From: Actinomycetota bacterium
Lineage (GTDB): Bacteria; Actinomycetota; Thermoleophilia; Gaiellales; Gaiellaceae
Length of the DNA stretch: 9,517 nucleotides
Direction: 5' to 3'
NCBI GenBank assembly: GCA_013698195.1
Contig: JACCVK010000337.1
Span: 1-9,517, forward strand
Positions 1 to 5,771 of the stretch are shown one piece after another. Each line of letters opens with the position of its first letter. The first letter of the stretch is position 1. A model generated the notes under the pieces. That model did no database searches. It was not told the origin of the DNA and worked only from the letters and a program-made list of their open reading frames with translations. The position numbers and the translations under genes are program-made.

Positions 1-731
1 GTGTTCGGGTTGTTCGCCTTCCAGAGCGCCCGCGAGTCCGTCGTGATCGCGAAGCAGCCCACTTCGGCCTTGTTGCGTGCCACCCAGGGCGCGACCGCGA
101 GCGCGGCGCCGACGACGAGCACCCCACCGATCGCGAGCGCCCTCGAGCCCGGTCGGACCCTCCACGCGACATAAGGCGCCAGCAGGAGCGGAAGCAGCGC
201 GAGTCGCGCGTTCCCGAGGATCGCAACGCCGGTCGCAACCCCCGTCGCGGCGGCGGCCGCGAAACCGCGGTCCTCGTAGGCGAGCAGGGCGAGCCAGGCG
301 ACGAACGCGAGGAGGAGTCCGTCGAGGCCTTCTCGGTTCAGGTGGACGTCGTGCCAGACGAGATACGGGTGAAGCGTCGTGATGAGAGCCGCAACGACGC
401 CGATTCCGGTCGAGTGCAGTCGTGTTCCGATCTCGAGCACGAGGAGCGCGGTAACGATCGCTACGATCGTCTGCGCGATGCCGACCGCGATCCAAGACCG
501 GTCGAAGGGCAGGTAGATGCCCGCGAGGAACCACCCGTAGAGCGGTTGCGTGTACGCGGAGGGAACGTCGGGGAGAAAGCCGAAGGTGCCGTGCTCGACG
601 AGCGTCGTGGCAAAGCGGTCGCTCTTGTCGACGAACTCCTCGAGAATCGTGTCTCGCTCGCGCAGCAGCACGGCGAGCCTCGGCAAAGCGGCCGCGGCGG
701 CGACGAGGACAACCGCGCTTCCGCGGCGCAT
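1..731 (-). CDS. GT39-like polytopic glycosyltransferase, 3' part outside window
   Basis: About 243 N-terminal residues are visible; the frame stays open to the left edge, so the C-terminus is missing. The ATG at 731 is the first possible start because an in-frame TGA lies at 738-740. Hydrophobic segments lie near residues 4-24, 79-101, 107-125, 137-151, 158-188 and 197-215. The first loop (25-78) has acidic residues D35 and D38 and a 'TQPLYGWFLAG' motif, as in GT-C/PMT (GT39) enzymes, where a loop Asp is catalytic. After the last helix come 'APWVARN' and 'ALWKANNPN', a pattern I associate with bacterial GT39-like proteins. The likely role is moving a sugar from a polyprenyl-phosphate donor to an acceptor on the outer membrane face; substrate unknown. 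It is divergent from the deacetylase-like gene, 27 bp away. No Shine-Dalgarno is visible. Family fairly sure, substrate not. Confidence 0.83.
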   Translation of the reverse strand, partial: MRRGSAVVLVAAAAALPRLAVLLRERDTILEEFVDKSDRFATTLVEHGTFGFLPDVPSAYTQPLYGWFLAGIYLPFDRSWIAVGIAQTIVAIVTALLVLEIGTRLHSTGIGVVAALITTLHPYLVWHDVHLNREGLDGLLLAFVAWLALLAYEDRGFAAAAATGVATGVAILGNARLALLPLLLAPYVAWRVRPGSRALAIGGVLVVGAALAVAPWVARNKAEVGCFAITTDSRALWKANNPN

Positions 732-758
732 CAGGAGTCAGCCGTAGCGTCGACGGGC
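732..758. promoter_or_regulatory. 27-bp divergent intergenic region with -10 box
   Basis: This is the whole gap between two divergent starts, ATG 731 (-) and ATG 759 (+). On the plus strand TAGCGT at 745-750 lies 8 bases before ATG 759. It fits a TAnnnT -10 element and would give a leaderless or nearly leaderless transcript; no Shine-Dalgarno precedes that ATG. On the minus strand the best candidate is TACGGC (plus positions 741-746), 9 bases before ATG 731. It lacks the final T, so it is weak. The two boxes would overlap at the TA of 745-746. I see no clear -35 element for either. This is prediction from sequence alone. Confidence 0.45.
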
Positions 759-1505
759 ATGAGCGGCACGTCGGCGGAACGGTACGCGGTCGTCTCCTGC
801 CACGTCGAACGACCACTCGACGACGAGGTTTGGGCCCGATTCTCCGCCCTCCAGCAGCGCCGCCCTGGGGGTTTCGCGATCGCCGCGCTCCTCCGGCCCG
901 CCGATACGAACGCCGGGGAGGACGAGGGTCTGTGGGTGGAGCGTGCCCGTGAGGTCGCGGACCGCGGGCCCTTCGGTCACCACGTGCACTGGATCGCACC
1001 GGACAAGGCTCGCCCCACGGTGGCGGGCGCTGCCGAGAGGGTTCGGCTCGAAGGCTCACGGCTCCGTGGGCTGGGATTCGCGCCCACGCTCTTTTGCGGC
1101 GGCGGCTGGTATACGGATGCAGAGGTGGCAGACGTCTGTGCCGACCTCGGATACGTGGACTGCACGCCCCGTCCGAGACGGCCGCACTACCTGGCACCGA
1201 GCGAGCGCTGGGCTTCGCTGGCGAGCCCGGCTCGCATCCGTCTGCCCAGCGGGCGGCTCCTGACGAGCGTTCCGACCACTCACTCGCTCGAAGAGCTCGG
1301 CCGCACGTTCCTCCGCCGCTCGCTGCCGGGGTTCGTGCACGTGTACTTCCACGACCATGACCTGCTGAGCCGGCGCAGATCGGCGCTGCTAGGGCTCCTC
1401 GGCTTCCTTGCGAGGCGAACCAAGGTCATGGACCTCGACTCGCTTACCGAGGCGCTGGCCGGAGGCATGCCGGAGATCGGCTGGGACGAGGTCGCGCGGC
1501 CCTGA
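759..1505 (+). CDS. NodB-like / polysaccharide deacetylase-like protein
   Basis: This 248-residue protein has no obvious signal peptide or membrane span. A predicted -10 box 8 bases upstream supports the ATG at 759. The frame is open further left to 342, but that stretch is antisense to the GT39-like gene and reads as charged, low-complexity sequence. The layout recalls carbohydrate esterase 4 / NodB-fold proteins. A strand with 'VVSCHVERPLDD' (11-22) sits at the motif 1 position, 'GHHVHW' (73-78) resembles a metal-binding His motif, and 'YFHDHDLL' (196-203) resembles the late deacetylase His motif. The usual motif 1 Asp pair is not present in its normal form, so activity or metal use may differ. 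It could remove N-acetyl groups from the glycan, or be a non-catalytic relative. The polyprenyl sugar-phosphate transferase gene follows 31 bp later with its own predicted promoter. Confidence 0.62.
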   Translation: MSGTSAERYAVVSCHVERPLDDEVWARFSALQQRRPGGFAIAALLRPADTNAGEDEGLWVERAREVADRGPFGHHVHWIAPDKARPTVAGAAERVRLEGSRLRGLGFAPTLFCGGGWYTDAEVADVCADLGYVDCTPRPRRPHYLAPSERWASLASPARIRLPSGRLLTSVPTTHSLEELGRTFLRRSLPGFVHVYFHDHDLLSRRRSALLGLLGFLARRTKVMDLDSLTEALAGGMPEIGWDEVARP

Positions 1506-1506
1506 A

Positions 1507-1536
1507 GCGCTCTGGAGCGCGCTCTAAGCTTCCGTT
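1507..1536 (+). promoter_or_regulatory. Predicted leaderless promoter with adjacent dyads
   Basis: TAAGCT at 1525-1530 matches a TAnnnT -10 box, and six bases then separate it from GTG 1537. The predicted transcript start therefore falls on or beside the start codon. No Shine-Dalgarno precedes that GTG. Just upstream lie two small overlapping dyads: GCGCTC (1507-1512) with GAGCGC (1515-1520), and the 10-bp palindrome GAGCGCGCTC at 1515-1524, which abuts the -10 box. They could be an operator or chance in GC-rich DNA. The 5-bp stem and 4-base loop at 1507-1520 is not followed by a T-run, so it is a poor terminator for the upstream gene. A -35 is unclear; CTGAAG at 1502-1507 is a weak candidate with a 17-bp spacer. 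Confidence 0.5.
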
Positions 1537-3048
1537 GTGTCGAGCAAGACCGCTCCGCCTCCGGAGCCGACGTCTCCTCCACCGCAGCAGCGGTCTCGAG
1601 CCGACGTCCGGGCATCACGCGTCTACATCCTCTCTCGCGGGCCGATCGTGTCGCTCGTTCGGCGCGTGGTGTCTGTCTGTTCCCTCATCGCACTCGACGT
1701 CATCGGCCTCGCGCTCGGCATCTACCTTGCTCTCGTCCTGCGTCAGGTCGTGCTGGGCGAGGGCGAGATTCTCTGGGGCTTGCTGTGGAGGGAAGGACCG
1801 GCCGAGTGGCTCAAGTTCGCAGCGCCCATCACGGTGCTCGTCTTCGCGCAGGCCGGGCTCTACCGCGTGCGGGAGCGCCGGCCGGGCGCTGGGCGCATTC
1901 TCGCCTCCTTGATCGTCGTCGCGCTGATCGTTCTCGCCTTCGGCATCGGAACCGAATACGACTTCACCACCTCCGGTCTCATCCCGACCTCCGTCATCAC
2001 GTGCGCTCTTGCCATCGGCGTCTTGCGGGCTGCGTACGAATCGGCCTCGCTGGAGCTGATGCGCGTCGCCGGAATCCGGCGGAGAGTGATCCTCGTCGGT
2101 GAGGGGGAGAGCCTTGTCCACCTGAGAAGCACGCTCGGCGCGAGCCGCGGTGGGCTCGGGTACGAGTTCGTCGGTGCGGTCGCGGAGGAGCCGGCCCCGG
2201 GCCTCCGTCTGCTCGGGTCGCGTCGCGAGCTGCACCGCGTACTCGAGGAGGTTCGCCCCGACGAGGTGATCCTCGCGGAGGCGGCGCTCGACGAGCATGC
2301 GGTGCTCGAGGTCGTCGAGCAGGCGCACAGGCAGGGAGTCCGCGTGCGCCTCGCGCCCGATGCGACAGAGCTCCTCGTACAGCGGGGCGAGTATGTGCCA
2401 GGGCAGGGCGCTCCGCTCTTCGAGCTGCGACCGCCCGTGCTCACCGGCTGGGACTGGGCGGTGAAGCGGACGTTCGACATCGCGGTGAGCGTGCTCCTGC
2501 TCGTGCTCGGGCTACCGCTCTGGCTGCTCATTGCAGCCGCGATCAAGCTCGGTTCGCGCGGGCCCGTCTTCTTCGTCGACAAGCGGATCGGCGTCGGCGA
2601 GCGTGAATTCCCGATGCTGAAGTTCCGGACGATGGTGGCCGGTGCCGCGGATCTTCAGGAGAGCCTCGAAGACCGGAACGAAGCGACGGGAGCGCTCTTC
2701 AAGATGCGCGACGACCCGCGGATTACGGGCGTCGGCCGCGTGCTGTGCCGGCTCTCGCTCGATGAGCTGCCGCAGATCGTGAACGTCCTCCGCGGCGAGA
2801 TGAGCCTCGTCGGCCCGCGGCCGCTGCCGCTCCGCGACTACGAGCTCCTCGAGGACTGGCATCGCGCGCGCTATGCCGTGCTCCCCGGGATGACCGGGCT
2901 CTGGCAGATCTCCGGTCGCTCGGGGCTGACGTTCGACGATCTAGTGCGGCTCGATTTCACGTACATCGAGAACTGGTCGGTCTGGCTCGACATCTCGATC
3001 ATCGCCAAGACGATCCCAGCCGTTCTTGCGCGGCGCGGGGCGTATTGA
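1537..3048 (+). CDS. Polyprenyl-phosphate sugar-1-phosphate transferase (WcaJ/EpsE type)
   Basis: This 503-residue enzyme is probably the priming enzyme of the locus, moving a sugar-1-phosphate from a nucleotide sugar to polyprenyl phosphate at the inner membrane face. A proline-rich cytoplasmic N-terminus (1-20) is followed by four helices near 44-70, 92-108, 118-136 and 145-165. A Rossmann-like CoA_binding_3-type domain starts near 183 ('VILVGEGES'). The catalytic domain (about 307-503) begins 'KRTFDIAVS', contains 'SRGPVFF' and 'KFRTM', the catalytic-type Asp-Glu in 'SLDELPQ', then 'GEMSLVGPRPLP' and 'PGMTGLWQISGRS'. Length and order match full-length WcaJ/EpsE relatives, and all core motifs are present. 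One change is Asp where Gln is usual after 'GPVFF' ('VDKRIG'). The GTG start is supported by the upstream -10 box. The sugar cannot be told from sequence. The next gene follows at once and is probably co-transcribed. Confidence 0.95.
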   Translation: MSSKTAPPPEPTSPPPQQRSRADVRASRVYILSRGPIVSLVRRVVSVCSLIALDVIGLALGIYLALVLRQVVLGEGEILWGLLWREGPAEWLKFAAPITVLVFAQAGLYRVRERRPGAGRILASLIVVALIVLAFGIGTEYDFTTSGLIPTSVITCALAIGVLRAAYESASLELMRVAGIRRRVILVGEGESLVHLRSTLGASRGGLGYEFVGAVAEEPAPGLRLLGSRRELHRVLEEVRPDEVILAEAALDEHAVLEVVEQAHRQGVRVRLAPDATELLVQRGEYVPGQGAPLFELRPPVLTGWDWAVKRTFDIAVSVLLLVLGLPLWLLIAAAIKLGSRGPVFFVDKRIGVGEREFPMLKFRTMVAGAADLQESLEDRNEATGALFKMRDDPRITGVGRVLCRLSLDELPQIVNVLRGEMSLVGPRPLPLRDYELLEDWHRARYAVLPGMTGLWQISGRSGLTFDDLVRLDFTYIENWSVWLDISIIAKTIPAVLARRGAY

Positions 3049-3049
3049 C

Positions 3050-3053
3050 GGAG
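3050..3053 (+). promoter_or_regulatory. Ribosome binding site favouring GTG 3060
   Basis: GGAG lies six bases upstream of GTG 3060, a good Shine-Dalgarno spacing. The alternative in-frame TTG at 3045 overlaps the preceding stop as TTGA and would add five residues. It has only a G-run at 3037-3040 placed four bases away. I prefer GTG 3060, but TTG 3045 is possible because four-base stop/start overlaps are common in operons. Confidence 0.5.
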
Positions 3054-3059
3054 ATCGAC

Positions 3060-4709
3060 GTGAGATCTGAGGCCGCCGGCGAGGCCGCCAGCGAGGCGGG
3101 CACAGCGGTGGCCCGCACGACGTCTATCTCGTCCTCCGCCTCCGCTTCGGCCGAAGAGAGCAGCGTCGCTCGCTGGCTTCTGGTCTTGCTCGCCGCGGGC
3201 GCGGTCACTGCCCTCGCGGTCTGGATGATCTCACCGAGGTTCGAGATCGACGTCCCGTCGGTTGTCGACGACTGGGCCGCGTACTTCACGTCCCCGGATC
3301 TGCTGGCGGAAATCCTCCGCCTCGAGAACCCGGAGACCGAGCGTTTCCGGCCTGGAGTCATCGTCTGGGGCTATCTCCAGTGGCACACACTCGGTGCGCC
3401 CGAGAGCCTCGTCGGCCCGAACGCCTGGAACGTCCTGCGAGTCGCGATTCTCGTCGCGGGCCTCACGCTCTTCACAGCCCTGGCGCTGCCGATCCGCCGC
3501 GGGCGACTGGAGCTCGTCTTGTACGCGGGCCTTGCGAGCATTCCCGCGTTTGTCGTCGTGCTCGTCCCCAAGTTTGCGCGCGACCTCGCGCGCTTCGGGC
3601 CGCAGGAGCCGTTGCTCGTCGGCGGGATGGCTCTCGGAGGCTCGTTGGTCTTCCTGGCCGCTCGGTCGCTCTTTGACGAGTCGAACTCGATCCGCGTCTG
3701 GGCGGTTGCGGCCCTCGGTGTCGGTGGGAGCCTGGCCTGGGCGCTCGGCACGTACCAAAAGGAGACCTCGATCTGCGTCCTTCCGCTGCTCGCCGGGGTG
3801 GCGATCGCGTGCCGGTCGCACTTCGCGAGCTGGAGGCACTTGGGCCGTGGGCGGAAGACGGCTCTGGCCGCGCTCGGCGCAGTCGTGGTGCTGCCGCTTC
3901 TCCACGTCACGATCGAGCTTCTCCGCATCGTCCGGCGCGGAGACCTCGTGTACGACGCTGATGCCGGTGGCCAGGGCCTGATCGACGGCGTGCGTGAGCT
4001 CTGGAACTGGACGCACGAGGCGGTTCCGGGGAATGCGCGACTGCTTGCATATGGGGCCGCCGCGCTCGTCGTGGTTGCAAGCGTCGCCCGTCGCCGGATC
4101 GACCCGATCGCGCTAGGAGCGCTGCTCTCCGGGGCTCTCACCTTCGTGTTTGCCGGTCAGTCGGGAGTCGTCGCCACCCGCTACTACATCCCGGCCATAG
4201 CGCTCTTTGCGGTCGCGTTCGCGCTCTCGCTCGCTCGCCTGCCGACGATCGTCGTGGCAGCGGGAGGGCTCGCCGTCTTCTTCTCGTTCATGCCACCGCC
4301 GGGCACGCGAGCCGAGGTACAGAGCTGGACGAACGAGGAGCTCGCGAACGGGACGCTCGTCAGCACGGTCACCCGGCTCGAGAGCTCGGGCTGCGTCGTC
4401 GCTGTGGCCGGGCTCGATCTCGAGACGGACGCCGCGCTCCCGGTGCTCGTCGGCATCGGGCGCTCGGATGCCGACGAGACATGCTCACCCGAGGGGACTG
4501 TGATCGTCGCCGGTCCCGGCGAGGAGGGCACGGCGCTCGCGTCGGCGTGCGCCCCCGCCGCGCTCGAGTTGCTCGCCCAAGCGCCCGTGGGCGCGGTGTA
4601 CCGGTGCGCACGCCTGCGCGCCGAGCCGGTGCGGCACCCGACGCGAGGTCTCGTCGCGCCCGCTCAGCTCGTCGCCCTGCACCGGCTCGAGCCGGTCGTG
4701 CTCGGCTAG
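3060..4709 (+). CDS. Polytopic membrane protein, probable GT-C glycosyltransferase
   Basis: I do not recognise a named family for this 549-residue protein. A Ser/Ala-rich cytoplasmic N-terminus (1-36) leads to a first helix at about 37-57. A loop follows with an acidic pair (D70, D71, 'VVDDWAAYF') and 'RFRPGVIVWGYLQW', then hydrophobic segments near 125-143, 151-170, 184-201, 211-229, 236-251, 267-285, 327-342, 349-366, 375-391 and 395-411. Helix number and an acidic first outer loop are typical of GT-C enzymes that use lipid-linked sugars, so that role is inferred. The C-terminal part (about 412-549) is soluble, probably extracytoplasmic, and has four cysteines (445, 475, 497, 516) that could form disulfides. 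It starts 11 bases after the sugar-phosphate transferase stop, so the two are likely one transcript. It could instead be a polymerase- or flippase-like membrane protein. Confidence 0.72.
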   Translation: MRSEAAGEAASEAGTAVARTTSISSSASASAEESSVARWLLVLLAAGAVTALAVWMISPRFEIDVPSVVDDWAAYFTSPDLLAEILRLENPETERFRPGVIVWGYLQWHTLGAPESLVGPNAWNVLRVAILVAGLTLFTALALPIRRGRLELVLYAGLASIPAFVVVLVPKFARDLARFGPQEPLLVGGMALGGSLVFLAARSLFDESNSIRVWAVAALGVGGSLAWALGTYQKETSICVLPLLAGVAIACRSHFASWRHLGRGRKTALAALGAVVVLPLLHVTIELLRIVRRGDLVYDADAGGQGLIDGVRELWNWTHEAVPGNARLLAYGAAALVVVASVARRRIDPIALGALLSGALTFVFAGQSGVVATRYYIPAIALFAVAFALSLARLPTIVVAAGGLAVFFSFMPPPGTRAEVQSWTNEELANGTLVSTVTRLESSGCVVAVAGLDLETDAALPVLVGIGRSDADETCSPEGTVIVAGPGEEGTALASACAPAALELLAQAPVGAVYRCARLRAEPVRHPTRGLVAPAQLVALHRLEPVVLG

Positions 4710-5704
4710 CCTCGCCGGCCGGGGCTCTCCCGTGCGAGCTCCTCGACAGACTCGAGCTCGGCTTCCGGAAGTCCGTGCGTTCGGGTCACGACGTACAGCG
4801 GCCGGCGCTTGACCTCGTCGAAGATGTGCGCGATGTACTCGCCGATGATGCCCAGCACGATGAGCTGGATCCCGCCGACGATGCCGACGATAACGGCGAG
4901 GGACGTCCAGCCTGGAACAGCGAAGCCGCCGACGAGCCTGCCGACGAGAGCTGCCAGCCCGAAGACAAGCGAGGCGATGGAGACGAGGAACCCGAGATTG
5001 AGACCGAGGCGTAACGGCCGGCTCGAGAAGCCGATGACGGCATCGGTCGCCAGTCGAAACATCCTGAAGCTCGTGTATTTGGTCTGCCCGGCGGTGCGCG
5101 CGGGGTGGACATAGGGAACACCGGACTGGCGGAAGCCCACCCAGCTGAACATCCCGCGCAGGTACCGGTTCGACTCGCGCATCGCCCGCACGGCGTCGAG
5201 GGCGCGACGGTCGACGAGCCGGAAGTCGCCCGCACCGATTGGAACCTCGATCTCGGCGAGCCGCCCGAGCAAGCGATAGAAGACCCGCGCGGTCCAGTCC
5301 TTGAAGCGGCCCTCGCCCGGGCGTTCGGTCATGACCGCGTACACGATCTCGTCACCCGCGCGCCAACGCGCGACGAGCTCGGGGATCACCTCGGGCGGGT
5401 GCTGGAGATCCCCGTCCATCGTCAGCACGGCGTCACCTCGGGCGAGATCGAGCCCGGCGGAGAGGGCGAGCTGATGCCCGAAGCCGCGCGAGAGCCGGAC
5501 GACCTTGAAGCGTGGATCGCGGGTATGTGCTTCGACGGCGAGCCCGTACGTCGCGTCCGTGCTGCCGTCGTCGACGAGGAGCACCTCCCACGTATCGTCG
5601 AGCGCTTCGAGTACCCGCGTCAGCCGTGTCACCAGCTCGGGCAGCAGCTCTTCCTCGTTCCGCACAGGAACGACGACCGAAAACCGCGGGAACGAGTCGT
5701 CCAC
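4706..5704 (-). CDS. GT2 polyprenyl-phosphate glycosyltransferase (GtrB/ArnC-like)
   Basis: This 332-residue enzyme is inferred to transfer a sugar from a nucleotide donor to polyprenyl phosphate, giving a lipid-linked monosaccharide that GT-C enzymes use outside the membrane. The GT-A domain shows 'SVVVPVRNEEE' (9-19), 'LLVDDGSTD' (D45-D46), 'GFGHQLALSAG' (74-84) and the metal/nucleotide DxD motif 'MDGDLQHPPE' (D97, D99). Then come 'GAGDFRLVDRRALD' (157-170) and an acceptor-side region with 'TKYTSFRMFRLATDA' (208-222). Two C-terminal helices (about 236-258 and 267-290) are followed by a short tail, the classic GtrB/ArnC/YfdH layout and length. The GTG start at 5704 lies 8 bases after a predicted -10 box, with no Shine-Dalgarno. 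The stop overlaps that of the convergent membrane-protein gene. The transferred sugar is unknown. Confidence 0.94.
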   Translation of the reverse strand: MDDSFPRFSVVVPVRNEEELLPELVTRLTRVLEALDDTWEVLLVDDGSTDATYGLAVEAHTRDPRFKVVRLSRGFGHQLALSAGLDLARGDAVLTMDGDLQHPPEVIPELVARWRAGDEIVYAVMTERPGEGRFKDWTARVFYRLLGRLAEIEVPIGAGDFRLVDRRALDAVRAMRESNRYLRGMFSWVGFRQSGVPYVHPARTAGQTKYTSFRMFRLATDAVIGFSSRPLRLGLNLGFLVSIASLVFGLAALVGRLVGGFAVPGWTSLAVIVGIVGGIQLIVLGIIGEYIAHIFDEVKRRPLYVVTRTHGLPEAELESVEELARESPGRRG

Positions 5705-5712
5705 TGCGGACG

Positions 5713-5718
5713 AGGCTA
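5713..5718 (-). promoter_or_regulatory. Predicted -10 box (TAGCCT), leaderless start at 5704
   Basis: Read on the minus strand, TAGCCT is eight bases before the GTG at 5704. It fits the TAnnnT -10 pattern, and no Shine-Dalgarno precedes the GTG. A 17-bp spacer would put the -35 at 5736-5741, where the sequence is not a consensus match. Confidence 0.5.
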
Positions 5719-5733
5719 GCGACTGCTGACGAC

Positions 5734-5756
5734 GGCCGGAGCGCTCCGTTCCGGCC
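5734..5756. promoter_or_regulatory. Palindromic candidate operator between divergent genes
   Basis: The 12-bp perfect palindrome CGGAGCGCTCCG spans 5737-5748. It overlaps a 7-bp inverted repeat, GGCCGGA (5734-5740) and TCCGGCC (5750-5756), with a 9-base loop. The element sits near the middle of the 67-bp gap between two divergent starts. With 17-bp spacers, both predicted promoters would place their -35 hexamer at the same bases, 5736-5741, inside this element. A regulator bound here could affect both genes. No known operator is recognised, and the inner GAGCGCTC also occurs inside the sugar-phosphate transferase gene at 2690-2697, so chance is a real alternative. Confidence 0.4.
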
Positions 5757-5758
5757 CC

Positions 5759-5764
5759 TAGACT
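5759..5764 (+). promoter_or_regulatory. Predicted -10 box (TAGACT), leaderless start at 5772
   Basis: TAGACT lies seven bases before GTG 5772 and is a close match to a TAnnnT -10 element. No Shine-Dalgarno is visible, so translation is probably leaderless or nearly so. A consensus -35 is not apparent. Confidence 0.55.
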
Positions 5765-5771
5765 GATTGGC

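Noticed and set aside
342..758. Upstream in-frame extension of the deacetylase-like gene to an ATG at 342
   Set aside because: It lies antisense to the GT39-like gene, its translation is charged low-complexity sequence, and a -10 box supports ATG 759.
1615..2582. Long antisense open frames of about 240 codons inside the sugar-phosphate transferase gene
   Set aside because: Arg/Ser/Ala- or Asp/Glu-rich translations with no motif; the sense strand encodes an intact, motif-complete enzyme.
3231..4141. Long open frames on both strands overlapping the GT-C-like gene
   Set aside because: Typical GC-rich shadow frames with biased composition; only one frame gives membrane helices.
4690..4726. Possible terminator hairpin near the 4706-4709 junction
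   Set aside because: The 5-bp arms AGCCG/CGGCT and nearby CCGGCCGG lack a T-run and lie within coding sequence.
5105..5719. 204-codon plus-strand frame opposite the GtrB-like gene
   Set aside because: The minus strand has every GT2 motif; the plus frame has no recognisable features.
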